This document shows positions 51,896-60,621 of a stretch of DNA of 64,000 nucleotides, piece by piece; position 1 is the first letter of the stretch; each line of letters opens with the position of its first letter. Location: the NCBI GenBank assembly GCA_900766005.1, contig CAAFTU010000053.1, positions 5,619 to 69,618 on the forward strand. The letters are read 5' to 3'. This stretch comes from an uncultured Bacteroides sp. (GTDB lineage: Bacteria > Bacteroidota > Bacteroidia > Bacteroidales > Bacteroidaceae). The position numbers were made by a program, and so were the translations under genes. Under the pieces are notes generated by a model. It had not been told where the DNA came from, did not search any database, and worked only from the letters and a program-made list of their open reading frames with translations.

Positions 51896-54544
51896 TTAGA
51901 ACTCTTGTCCCAATATGAAGTGGAACTGGCTTCCGCCGTATTCCTTTGAGCCGAATACCTTGTCAAAACCGTAACCCCAGTCGATACCCATCATACCGAT
52001 CATCGGCAAGAAGATACGCACACCCACACCGGCTGAGCGTTTCAAGTCGAACGGATTGAATTTCTTGATGTCGTGCCATGCATTACCGGCTTCGAGGAAT
52101 CCTAACACGTAAATGTTGGTACTTGTTTCCAGCATCAGCGGATATCTCAATTCGATGCCCAGGCGAGCGTAAGCATACCCTTCCGATCTATACGGAGTCA
52201 GGGCACTGTTTTCGTAACCGCGCAAAGCAACGCTTTCTGTGGCATAAGTAGAGTATCCTGTCATACCGTCACCACCCACGTCGAAGGTACCGAACGGTGA
52301 TTTCTTGTATTCGTTGTAGTGTCCCAGCAAGCCAAACTCTGTACGTGTCATCAAAACCAGACATTTCGGATGAGCTACGGGGTCCATCAACGGCGTGTAG
52401 GTTTTGCCTTTGAATTTCCACTTGTGATATTCAATCCACTTGTGGAGCTTGTTCATGTTGTTTTGCGTAATCGTTCCGTCTTCCTTGTAGTAACCCTTGT
52501 AGTCTTTACCATCCCACAACGAGTAGGGAGGAGTGAACTGTACCGACAGTGAGAAGTCTGAACCGCTACGCGGGAAAATCGGGTTGTCGATAGAGTTACG
52601 CGCCAGGGTCAATGAAATGCTCAAGTCGTTGCACTTACCGTTGGTCACCGGGAAATACTGCCAGTCTCTCAGGTTGTAGCGCTGGTAAGCCAGTTCTGCA
52701 GAGAGCGTAAAGTAGTCATCCGGCCACTTCAGACGCTTACCCCATCCCACTGAAAGTCCCCACATCTTGATTGACTTGTCGGGGTCGTAGTAATTCTCGT
52801 AGTTATTGTAGTTGCCATAGTTGTACATGCCGTAACCGCCATAACCGCTATACAAACTGTTGTAGTAGTTGTTGAAATAGCTTGAATTATAGTAGCGGCT
52901 GCTGATGTCGGTCTGCACAGAGAAGAACGCCGAAAGCGAGAATGAATTCGGACGTTTGCCGCCAAACCACGGGTCGAAGAATGAAACACTGTACGACTGA
53001 TAGTATTTGGCATTCGTCTGTCCGCTAATGGTCAGAGTCTGACCGTCACCCTGTGGCAAGATACCCCGGTAGTTTTCTCCCGGATGCAGCAAGTTGGCCA
53101 CAGAGAAGTTGGTGAACTTCAAACTCAGCTTACCGATGATACCCGTCTGTCCCCAGCCGGCAGAGAATTCCACCTGGTCGTTGGCTTTGGAAGTAAGCGG
53201 CAAGCCTATGTCCACCGTACCGTTGGCCGGATCCGGTTGGATATCCGGTTGCAGTTTCTCAGGGTCAAAGTGTCCCATTTGCTGGATTTCACGCAAAGAA
53301 CGCATCAAGTCTTCCTTGCTGAATAGCTGTCCCGGACGGATACGGAGTTCACGGCGAACCACGTTTTCGTACAACCGGTCGTTACCGCTGATCTTGATTT
53401 TATTGATAGTTGCCTGACGGCCTTCATAGATTCTCATTTCGAGGTCGATCGAGTCGCCCACAATGTTCACTTCTACCGGGTCGAGGTTGTAGAACAGGTA
53501 ACCGTTGTTGTAGTACAAGTTACCGATGGCATCATCATCCGTAGAGATACGTTCTTCGAGCAATTTCTGGTTGTAGATGTCACCCTTCTTCATGCGGAGC
53601 AGGAAGTCCAGTTGTTCCGACGGATACAGCGTGTTGCCCACCCATGTCACGTTGCGCAGGTAATACTTCTGACCTTCATCGATATCCATATAGATGTTGA
53701 CAGTCTTGTCATCAAATTGCGATATACTATCTTTTACAATCACCGCATCACGGTAACCCAGTTCGTTGTATTTGTCGATGATAAGCTGTTTGTCCGCTTC
53801 GTAGTTTTCCGGAACAAACTTCTTCGTACGGAACAGGTTGATCAGTTTTCCTTTTTCGTTCGTCTTCTTCATCACCCGCTTCAGCTTCGAATCTTTGATA
53901 GCAGTGTTGCCGGCAATTTCGATGGCGTGTACTTTAATCTTTTCCTTTTTGTCGATGATAACATCCACAATCACCTGATTCTCTTGTGAAGAATCGTCTC
54001 TCTGATTGATGGTAACCTCTGCATTCTTGAATCCCTTATCGTCAAAATAACGCTTGATCAGAATCTTCGCTCTGTCCACCGTATTGGGAGTGATTTGCAT
54101 ACCTTTCACCATTCCCAGTTTGCTTTCCAGGTCGGTGCGTTCCGATTTCTTCACACCGTGGTAGCGTACATCCGAAATACGGGGGCGTTGTGTCAGGCTG
54201 ATTTTCAACCAGATTTTGCTACCTTCTATCTTTTCGGCTGTAATCTGTACGTTGGAGAACAAACCATGGCGCCAATAACGCTTGATAGCACCGGTAATTT
54301 CATCACCCGGCACTGTGATTGTTTGTCCCACTGACAATCCGGACAGTCCGATCAATACATAGTCTTCATAATTTTTCACCCCTTCCACTTTGATGTCTGC
54401 TATTTCATATTTCTTGGGTGTACCAGAATATAAAATCACAGGTTTCGAATGGCTATCGGTGCTGGTATTCTGCGCCACACTGGTAGCGGCAAAGCTACAC
54501 AGGCAGATAAACGTTATGAATAGATAGGAAATACGATAATGCAT
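51896..54544 (-). CDS. bamA: BamA outer-membrane assembly factor
   Basis: 882 residues. Signal peptide (ISYLFITFICLCSFAATSVA), then about five POTRA domains to residue ~445 (YEIADIKVEGVKNYEDYVLI; KIKVHAIEIAGNTAIKDSKL), and a 16-strand barrel that ends GGSQFHFILGQEF with the terminal Phe typical of outer-membrane proteins. The lid-loop region carries the conserved VALRGYENSAL. It inserts beta-barrel proteins into the outer membrane. A Tyr/Asn/Gly-rich stretch near 555-600 lengthens one predicted surface loop. Next to uppS and two Skp genes. Confidence 0.96.
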   Translation of the reverse strand: MHYRISYLFITFICLCSFAATSVAQNTSTDSHSKPVILYSGTPKKYEIADIKVEGVKNYEDYVLIGLSGLSVGQTITVPGDEITGAIKRYWRHGLFSNVQITAEKIEGSKIWLKISLTQRPRISDVRYHGVKKSERTDLESKLGMVKGMQITPNTVDRAKILIKRYFDDKGFKNAEVTINQRDDSSQENQVIVDVIIDKKEKIKVHAIEIAGNTAIKDSKLKRVMKKTNEKGKLINLFRTKKFVPENYEADKQLIIDKYNELGYRDAVIVKDSISQFDDKTVNIYMDIDEGQKYYLRNVTWVGNTLYPSEQLDFLLRMKKGDIYNQKLLEERISTDDDAIGNLYYNNGYLFYNLDPVEVNIVGDSIDLEMRIYEGRQATINKIKISGNDRLYENVVRRELRIRPGQLFSKEDLMRSLREIQQMGHFDPEKLQPDIQPDPANGTVDIGLPLTSKANDQVEFSAGWGQTGIIGKLSLKFTNFSVANLLHPGENYRGILPQGDGQTLTISGQTNAKYYQSYSVSFFDPWFGGKRPNSFSLSAFFSVQTDISSRYYNSSYFNNYYNSLYSGYGGYGMYNYGNYNNYENYYDPDKSIKMWGLSVGWGKRLKWPDDYFTLSAELAYQRYNLRDWQYFPVTNGKCNDLSISLTLARNSIDNPIFPRSGSDFSLSVQFTPPYSLWDGKDYKGYYKEDGTITQNNMNKLHKWIEYHKWKFKGKTYTPLMDPVAHPKCLVLMTRTEFGLLGHYNEYKKSPFGTFDVGGDGMTGYSTYATESVALRGYENSALTPYRSEGYAYARLGIELRYPLMLETSTNIYVLGFLEAGNAWHDIKKFNPFDLKRSAGVGVRIFLPMIGMMGIDWGYGFDKVFGSKEYGGSQFHFILGQEF

Positions 54545-54574
54545 TTATATTATAATTTGATGTTTCAAATGATG

Positions 54575-55309
54575 TTAGCTGATTTGTTCACTTGTTTTGC
54601 CAAAGCGGCGTTCCCGCTGCTGGAAGTCATAAACGGCTTTGTAGAGTTCCTCCTTGTCAAATTCCGGCCAAAACACATCGCAGAAATAAAGTTCTGAATA
54701 AGCGCATTGCCACAGCAGATAATTGCTCAGTCTGAGCTCGCCGCCTGTGCGGATCAGCAAGTCCGGGTCGGGCATGAAGCGTGTTTCCAAGTGAGCGCTG
54801 ATACATTCATCGGTGATTTCTTCCGGAAGCAGTTCTCCTTTCTGAACAGCCGTAGCCAGTTGGCGCATGGCCTCCGTCAGCTCCCATCGCGATGAGTAGC
54901 TGAGTGCCAGCACCAGGCTCATTCCTGTGTTGTTGGCAGAGTGCTCGATGCAGGAATTCAGGCTTTGCTGCACCTCTTCCGGCAGTTTCTTGAAGTCGCC
55001 AATCACCATGAAGCGGATATTGTTCTTCATGAGCAATTCCTCTTTGATGGAATTCAACAGCAGATTCATCAAGGCTGCCACCTCCTGCTGCGGACGGTTC
55101 CAGTTTTCGGTAGAGAAAGTATATAAGGTCAGATACTTTATGCCCAGGCGAGCAGCATCTTCAGTAATCTGCTGCACCGTTTCTGCTCCTGCCTGGTGAC
55201 CGAACGTGCGTTCTTTGCCACGTTGCTTCGCCCATCTGCCGTTACCGTCCATGATAATGGCTACATGTTGGGGAATCCGAGTTTTGTCTATTTTTTCAAT
55301 ATAGGACAT
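54575..55309 (-). CDS. uppS: Undecaprenyl pyrophosphate synthase (isoprenyl transferase)
   Basis: 244 residues. The catalytic Asp21 lies in HVAIIMDGNGRWAKQRGKER; conserved YLTLYTFSTENWNRP near 67-81; LIRTGGELRLSNYLLWQCAY near 190-209; and the last helix PEFDKEELYKAV. It extends farnesyl diphosphate to the C55 carrier lipid for peptidoglycan and glycans. Located upstream of bamA, an order seen in many bacteria. Confidence 0.95.
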   Translation of the reverse strand: MSYIEKIDKTRIPQHVAIIMDGNGRWAKQRGKERTFGHQAGAETVQQITEDAARLGIKYLTLYTFSTENWNRPQQEVAALMNLLLNSIKEELLMKNNIRFMVIGDFKKLPEEVQQSLNSCIEHSANNTGMSLVLALSYSSRWELTEAMRQLATAVQKGELLPEEITDECISAHLETRFMPDPDLLIRTGGELRLSNYLLWQCAYSELYFCDVFWPEFDKEELYKAVYDFQQRERRFGKTSEQIS

Positions 55310-55326
55310 TTCTTTACTTATCGTTT

Positions 55327-56820
55327 TTATTTTCCGGCATTGGCCAAATCAAACCATAATTGGTTGAGACGTCCGCTCCACACTTCAGAATCATGTCTAT
55401 AGGTGCGTGTTTCTGTAGTTGTAGTTACTTTGTCTCCCTCTTTCTTAGTCACTTTTTCTTTGAAAGATACGTTGTCTTCCTTGCCGAACAATATATAAAT
55501 GTATTGTTTTTCTGTATCTTGAATTACCGAATAGTTGGTTCTTCCTCTGAACTCCGGCTGTGCGGGAGTAGAAACCGTAATCGATGATTTGAACCAGTTG
55601 TGCATAGGGAAGGCAAATTTCTTGTCGGCCTTTTCCCAGGCAAATCCTTCACTGTCCGACACATAAATAGATTCAAACTTTTCTCCCCAGCAATAGAGAA
55701 GGTCGTTGTAGAAAACTACGGTAGGCTGGTTGAAGCCCGGACAATATCCGGTGCTGGAAGTCGTTCCGATTTCGGCCCAGGTAGTGCCGTCAAATCCCCA
55801 GGATACTGCAGCCGGCACCTCTTTTCCGTCCACTGTCGTGGTGATTTCAGGCTGATGCTTGCCCACCACGATGTTCTGGAAGCCTTTGCCTTTCGGGAAA
55901 GTGGCATACGACAGGTTTTCCACAGGGAATCTGCTGTCTGTTTCTCCCAATGAAGTTTCTTTCGAGAACTCATCGGAGGAAGACACCTGCGCAGCATACA
56001 TCATCTGTTTGCCGTTTTCTTCCTTTATATAAGTCAGCAGGATATCGTCTTGCCCTTTTATCGGTAATTGGGAAATCAGGGTAACCACCGAGCCTTCTAT
56101 TTTGTCCGACGGATTCCAAGTGATACCGTCTTCCGATACATACAGCTTTTTCTCTACCGTAGCCAGCAGGCAGTGGTTCAATGCCATCAGTGAATGAGGC
56201 ATTTGATTGATTCCTTCCACAGCCTGTGTGTTCCATGTGGTCATGTCGCTGCTGGCAGAAACCTTCAATGCACCTCCTTGCATGTTGTAAGTAAACGCTT
56301 TATCACCCAGGCGAACCGATTTCTGAGCCTCTGTAGCTGCAGGGTCCATCGTTCCTTTGTGTTCCCAGTTCAGCGAATCCGGGTCGAACTGATGAATGCG
56401 TACCGTGATGGTGTAATCCTTGGTCTTTGTCTTGTTGAATTCGGCCAGTCCTTCCGAAGACCATACTTTGATTCTCACCGGTTTGCGGAAGTCCATAGAG
56501 TCGTTGATGTTGATAATCGAATCTTCACCGTTTTTATCCTTCATGGTGACGATGCCCGATACGGTAGTCAGCGTTTTGATTAATATCTTATCTACAATGG
56601 TATCTGCATGCACAGGCAGAGAGTCCTGATTGTAGATTTCTCCTCTCAGCTGGTCGATGGTAAATTTATAGGTTTTTCCGTATCCGATCGTGTCAAGGCT
56701 GAACGCATGGATGGTGGCATCTTTGCTTAATTCGATGTTGTTTTCCTCATCAAGACATGACGTAATGACGAATGACACGATAAAAAAACTAGCAATGAAT
56801 GATAAAAACTTTATTCTCAT
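55327..56820 (-). CDS. DUF6242-type lipoprotein
   Basis: 497 residues. Lipobox in FFIVSFVITSCLDEENN (Cys22) with acidic residues after it, consistent with a surface lipoprotein. The N-terminal third is a beta-sandwich-like region (KDATIHAFSLDTIGYGKTYK); the rest looks like a beta-propeller (GITWNPSDKIEGSVVTLISQ, FDGTTWAEIGTTSSTGY, GFAWEKADKKF). This matches the Bacteroidota DUF6242 layout from memory. No function known. It lies 17 bases upstream of uppS, possibly co-transcribed. Confidence 0.8.
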   Translation of the reverse strand: MRIKFLSFIASFFIVSFVITSCLDEENNIELSKDATIHAFSLDTIGYGKTYKFTIDQLRGEIYNQDSLPVHADTIVDKILIKTLTTVSGIVTMKDKNGEDSIININDSMDFRKPVRIKVWSSEGLAEFNKTKTKDYTITVRIHQFDPDSLNWEHKGTMDPAATEAQKSVRLGDKAFTYNMQGGALKVSASSDMTTWNTQAVEGINQMPHSLMALNHCLLATVEKKLYVSEDGITWNPSDKIEGSVVTLISQLPIKGQDDILLTYIKEENGKQMMYAAQVSSSDEFSKETSLGETDSRFPVENLSYATFPKGKGFQNIVVGKHQPEITTTVDGKEVPAAVSWGFDGTTWAEIGTTSSTGYCPGFNQPTVVFYNDLLYCWGEKFESIYVSDSEGFAWEKADKKFAFPMHNWFKSSITVSTPAQPEFRGRTNYSVIQDTEKQYIYILFGKEDNVSFKEKVTKKEGDKVTTTTETRTYRHDSEVWSGRLNQLWFDLANAGK

Positions 56821-56848
56821 TTGAATGATTGTGTTTATTTACAAGTTG

Positions 56849-56856
56849 CAAAAATA
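56849..56856 (-). promoter_or_regulatory. Putative -7 box of the DUF6242 gene
   Basis: TATTTTTG on the minus strand, 29 bases before the start codon. It may drive DUF6242 and the uppS-bamA-Skp genes. Confidence 0.55.
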
Positions 56857-56954
56857 GAAACAATTTTCCCGATAAAGAACATTAACGGCAAGTTTTATAT
56901 AAAATTATAGATAATCTCTCTGTTTTTGCGGGCGAAAAATCCGTTGAAAAGGAT

Positions 56955-58019
56955 TTATTTTACACCCTCCGTTGCCTCGTAATGCCAAATGTCTCTTCCG
57001 AAATGTTTCTCCACCGAATAGGGAACTCCCGGTTTCATCTGAGGTGCTCTGACTCCCGCGTGCAAGCGGGCTGGGCATTTTTCCACATAAGCTTCGTCCC
57101 ACAGTCCGCTGTCAATGAACGACTGCAGCAGCTGGCTTCCGCCTTCCACCAGGAGTGTTTGCAATTTGCGCCGGTAGAGCTCCTCCAACAGCATCGGCAG
57201 CGGATTGCCGCTGAAGTCGATGGGGAGGTAGGTGACATTGTGCGTGTTTTCCTTTACCCTTTCCGTGAACACGAGCGTGGGGATGCTTCCGTCAAACAAA
57301 TGCAGATCGGACGGGAGCGACAACTGGCGGTCTATCACCACCCGGGTGGGATTCTTGCCATACCAGTGGCGCACGTTCAGCGACGGGTTGTCCAGCAGGG
57401 CGGTCTTGCGTCCCACCAGGATGGCGGCTGATTCGGCTCTTTTTTTATGTACCAGCATGGTGCTCAGCGGTGAAGAAAGCACCACGGGGGAACCGCTGCT
57501 GCGGTTGATGTCGATCCATCCGTCGGCCGATTCGGCCCATTTCAGTACAATGTAAGGACGATGCTGGAGATTGAATGTGGTAAACCGGCGAATCAGCTGC
57601 CGGCATTCTTCCTCCAATACTCCCACAACGACTTCCCGTCCGGCATCGCGCAGCTTCTGTATGCCTCTTCCGGCTACTTCCGGAAAGGGGTCCTGGCAGC
57701 CGATGACGATGCGGGGAATTTTCTTTTCTATAATCAGGTCGGCACACGGAGGAGTTTTTCCGTAGTGGGAGCAGGGCTCCAGGCTGACGTAGATAGTGGA
57801 ACGCTCGAGCAGCGACGGGTCTTTCACCGAACGGATGGCGTTTACTTCTGCATGCGCTTCTCCGCAACGCACGTGATAACCTTCGCCGATAATGCGGCCG
57901 TCGCACACAATCACCGCTCCTACCATCGGGTTGGGAGCCGTGTTGCACCGTCCGTTTTGTGCCAGTGCGATGCACCGTCTGATATATTTTTCTTCTTCCA
58001 ATTGAATGCTCTTCGCCAT
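56955..58019 (-). CDS. ribD: Bifunctional riboflavin deaminase/reductase
   Basis: 354 residues from the ATG at 58019. Deaminase zinc site: His56, Glu58 (GEAHAEVNAI), Cys83 and Cys92 (EPCSHYGKTPPCADLI). The reductase half starts near 150 (PYIVLKWAESADGWIDINRS) with NPTRVVIDRQLSLP and VEGGSQLLQSFIDSGLWDEA. It catalyses the second and third steps of riboflavin synthesis. Divergent from prmC; other rib genes are not in the window. Confidence 0.95.
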   Translation of the reverse strand: MAKSIQLEEEKYIRRCIALAQNGRCNTAPNPMVGAVIVCDGRIIGEGYHVRCGEAHAEVNAIRSVKDPSLLERSTIYVSLEPCSHYGKTPPCADLIIEKKIPRIVIGCQDPFPEVAGRGIQKLRDAGREVVVGVLEEECRQLIRRFTTFNLQHRPYIVLKWAESADGWIDINRSSGSPVVLSSPLSTMLVHKKRAESAAILVGRKTALLDNPSLNVRHWYGKNPTRVVIDRQLSLPSDLHLFDGSIPTLVFTERVKENTHNVTYLPIDFSGNPLPMLLEELYRRKLQTLLVEGGSQLLQSFIDSGLWDEAYVEKCPARLHAGVRAPQMKPGVPYSVEKHFGRDIWHYEATEGVK

Positions 58020-58027
58020 ATTATTCT

Positions 58028-58035
58028 TATTTTTG
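58028..58035 (+). promoter_or_regulatory. Putative -7 box of prmC-recX
   Basis: TATTTTTG, 21 bases before the prmC ATG; ATTG at 58001-58004 within ribD lies 23 bp upstream. Confidence 0.5.
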
Positions 58036-58056
58036 CATTTTGAAATTGTAATCATT

Positions 58057-58893
58057 ATGAATCCTATCGTTGCGCATATCCGCCAGTCTTTGCGGGAACT
58101 CTATCCGCCGGAAGAGCTTCGGGCTCTTTCGATGATGATTTGTTGCGACCTGTTAGGTCTTGATGCGCTCGATATTTACATGGGCAAAGATATAACATTA
58201 TCCGAAAGCAAAGAGCGTGAATTAGAAAACATTATATTCCGTTTGCAGAAAAACGAACCTATTCAGTATGTTTGTGGCTTTGCTCAGTTTGGTGAAAGGA
58301 AATTTAAGGTTGCTCCCGGTGTGCTGATTCCCCGTCCGGAGACAGCTGAGCTCGTAGACCTGGTGGTGGCTGAAAATCCCCACGCACGCCATATATTAGA
58401 TATAGGTACGGGAAGCGGTTGTATCGCCATCTCGCTGGACAAGCGTCTGCCGCAAGCGGCAGTGGAGGCATGGGATGTGTCGGAGGCGGCACTGGCCATT
58501 GCCCGCGAGAACAACCGGCTGCTGGATGCCCGGGTGGACTTCCGACTTCACGATGTCTTCGAAACGCCTGTGTGTGAGGATTGTCTTTTTGATATCATGG
58601 TGAGCAATCCGCCTTATGTCACGGAAAGGGAAAAGCAGGAAATGGATGCAAACGTGCTCGATTGGGAGCCAGAACTGGCACTTTTTGTGCCGGATGATGA
58701 TCCGTTGCGTTATTACCGGCGTATTGCCTTGCTGGGGCAGAGCTTGTTGATGCCGGGTGGAAAGCTTTACTTTGAAATCAATCAAGCCTATGGATGCGAT
58801 ACGGCACAGATGCTTGAAGAGTATCACTATCATGATGTCCGTATTGTAAAAGATTTTTTTGGAAAAGATAGAATAGTTACAGCAAACCGATGA
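58057..58893 (+). CDS. prmC: Peptide chain release factor N5-glutamine methyltransferase
   Basis: 278 residues from the ATG at 58057. N-terminal helical domain, then the SAM-binding motif ILDIGTGSGCIAISLDKRLP near 110-129 and the catalytic NPPY at 184-187. It methylates the Gln of the GGQ motif in release factors RF1/RF2. Its stop overlaps recX (ATGA), so both are co-translated. Confidence 0.95.
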   Translation: MNPIVAHIRQSLRELYPPEELRALSMMICCDLLGLDALDIYMGKDITLSESKERELENIIFRLQKNEPIQYVCGFAQFGERKFKVAPGVLIPRPETAELVDLVVAENPHARHILDIGTGSGCIAISLDKRLPQAAVEAWDVSEAALAIARENNRLLDARVDFRLHDVFETPVCEDCLFDIMVSNPPYVTEREKQEMDANVLDWEPELALFVPDDDPLRYYRRIALLGQSLLMPGGKLYFEINQAYGCDTAQMLEEYHYHDVRIVKDFFGKDRIVTANR

Positions 58894-59372
58894 GTGCACA
58901 ATTAACTGATGAGGAGGCTTTCAGTCGTGTGGCTTCCTACTGCTCTGCTGCCGAGCATTGTCGGGCAGAAATCAATGAGAAATTACAGCGCTGGGGAATT
59001 GCTTACGACACAATCGGACGCATACTCAACCAGTTGGAGAAGGAAAACTTCATAAATGAAGACCGCTTTTGCCGGGCTTACATCAATGATAAATACCGTT
59101 TTTCCAAATGGGGAAAGATGAAGATTGCCCAGGGGCTGTATATGAAAAAAATCCCCTCTGATGTGGCATGGCGTCATCTGAATGCGTTGGATGAAGAAGA
59201 ATATCTCTCCATTTTGACCGGACTGCTGAATGCCAAGCGCAAGAGCATTCACGCCCAGTCGGCCTATGAACTCAATGGCAAACTGGTCCGTTTTGCCATG
59301 AGTCGGGGCTTCGAACTGAAGGATATCAAGCGCTGTATTGACATTCCGGAGGAGGAAGGGATAACCGATTAA
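58890..59372 (+). CDS. recX: RecX-family regulatory protein
   Basis: 160 residues made of three helical RecX repeats: AFSRVASYCSAAEHCRAEIN, DTIGRILNQLEKENFINEDR with FCRAYINDKYRFSKWGKMKI, and the final SRGFELKDIKRCIDI. In other bacteria RecX caps RecA filaments. recA is not nearby; the partner here is prmC, with a 4-base overlap. Confidence 0.88.
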   Translation: MSAQLTDEEAFSRVASYCSAAEHCRAEINEKLQRWGIAYDTIGRILNQLEKENFINEDRFCRAYINDKYRFSKWGKMKIAQGLYMKKIPSDVAWRHLNALDEEEYLSILTGLLNAKRKSIHAQSAYELNGKLVRFAMSRGFELKDIKRCIDIPEEEGITD

Positions 59373-59414
59373 AAAAATAAACGCCTTCTTCTTTTTATTT
59401 TCGTTCAATTTCTG

Positions 59415-59422
59415 TACTTTTG
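59415..59422 (+). promoter_or_regulatory. Putative -7 box of pyrE
   Basis: TACTTTTG, 29 bases before the pyrE ATG; a weak T-rich -33 region precedes it. Confidence 0.55.
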
Positions 59423-59450
59423 CAGCAAATAATTAATAGTAAGTTCTGTT

Positions 59451-60089
59451 ATGAAACACTTAGAAAAACTATTCGCGGAGAAATTGCTGAAGATTAAAGC
59501 TATAAAACTTCAACCCGCCAACCCTTTCACATGGGCTTCAGGATGGAAATCCCCCTTTTATTGTGATAATCGTAAAACTCTTTCCTACCCCTCTCTTCGC
59601 AACTTTGTGAAGGTTGAAATTACGCGTCTCATATTGGAACGCTTCGGACAGGTAGATGCGATTGCAGGTGTGGCTACTGGCGCTATTGCTCAAGGAGCTT
59701 TGGTGGCAGATGCGTTGAACTTGCCTTTTGTCTATGTTCGTTCTACTCCGAAAGATCATGGGTTGGAAAATCTGATTGAAGGTGAACTCCGTCCGGGTAT
59801 GAAAGTGGTAGTGATTGAAGATTTGATCTCTACTGGCGGTAGCAGTCTGAAGGCAGTGGAAGCAATTCGTCGGGATGGTTGCGAAGTGATCGGTATGGTA
59901 GCATCTTATACGTATGGATTCCCGGTAGCAGAGGAAGCTTTCAAGAATGCGAAAGTGAACCTGGTTACGCTGACGAATTATGAAGCTGTACTTGATGTGG
60001 CTCTCCGCACAGGTTATATCGAGGAAGGTGATATTCCAACGTTGAACGAATGGCGCAAAGACCCCGCTCATTGGGATGCTGGAAAATAA
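59451..60089 (+). CDS. pyrE: Orotate phosphoribosyltransferase
   Basis: 212 residues. PRPP-binding loop KVVVIEDLISTGGSSLKAVE near 116-135; TWASGWKSPFYCDNRKTLSY near 27-46 and GVATGAIAQGALVADALNLP near 75-94 are OPRTase features. It joins orotate with PRPP to give OMP in pyrimidine synthesis. Single gene with own promoter and terminator. Confidence 0.95.
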   Translation: MKHLEKLFAEKLLKIKAIKLQPANPFTWASGWKSPFYCDNRKTLSYPSLRNFVKVEITRLILERFGQVDAIAGVATGAIAQGALVADALNLPFVYVRSTPKDHGLENLIEGELRPGMKVVVIEDLISTGGSSLKAVEAIRRDGCEVIGMVASYTYGFPVAEEAFKNAKVNLVTLTNYEAVLDVALRTGYIEEGDIPTLNEWRKDPAHWDAGK

Positions 60090-60118
60090 GATAGTTAATA
60101 GTTGAAAATATTGTCGTT

Positions 60119-60163
60119 AAAAGAACTTTTCGAGCATTTTTTGCCCGAATAGTTCTTTTTTTG
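60119..60163 (+). terminator. Terminator after pyrE
   Basis: AAAAGAACT ... TTCGAGC pairs imperfectly with GCCCGAA ... AGTTCTTTT, then a T-rich run. Confidence 0.75.
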
Positions 60164-60192
60164 TTTTTGTATAAAAGAAGTAGTATAGTAGT

Positions 60193-60603
60193 ATGACTAA
60201 ATTTGAAAGTAGTGTCAAGGTAATACCTTACAGCCAAGAACGTGTGTATGCTAAAATCTCTGATTTGAGCCATCTGGAAGCATTGAAGGACCGCTTGCCG
60301 CAAGACAAGGTGAAAGATCTCAGCTTTGATTCGGATACGTTGAGCTTTTCGGTATCGCCCGTTGGCCAACTGACGTTGCAGGTGGTGGAACGTGAGCCGT
60401 GCAAGTGTGTGAAATTGGCTACTGTCAATTCTCCACTTCCGTTTAACATGTGGATTCAGTTGGTGGCTACCGGAGCCGAAGAGTGTAAGGTGAAGGTGAC
60501 TATCGGAATGGATTTGAATCCGTTTATGAAAGCGATGGTTCAGAAACCGCTTCAGGAAGGATTGGAGAAGATGGTGGAAGTGCTGTCTATTATCAACTAT
60601 TAA
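60193..60603 (+). CDS. SRPBCC (START-like) domain protein
   Basis: 136 residues with the helix-grip fold of polyketide-cyclase/START-like proteins: SSVKVIPYSQERVYAKISDL at the start, alternating strands such as VEREPCKCVKLATVNS, and a long C-terminal helix (FMKAMVQKPLQEGLEKMVEV). It should bind a hydrophobic ligand; which one is unknown. argH starts 18 bases after it. Confidence 0.8.
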   Translation: MTKFESSVKVIPYSQERVYAKISDLSHLEALKDRLPQDKVKDLSFDSDTLSFSVSPVGQLTLQVVEREPCKCVKLATVNSPLPFNMWIQLVATGAEECKVKVTIGMDLNPFMKAMVQKPLQEGLEKMVEVLSIINY

Positions 60604-60621
60604 GTTTGAATATCTTGGCTT

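Noticed and set aside
57336..57350. CACCACCCGGGTGGG inside ribD, resembling the GC-rich array core
   Set aside because: It encodes the conserved NPTRVV segment of RibD on the minus strand and has no neighbours at 22-bp spacing, so it is a coding coincidence.
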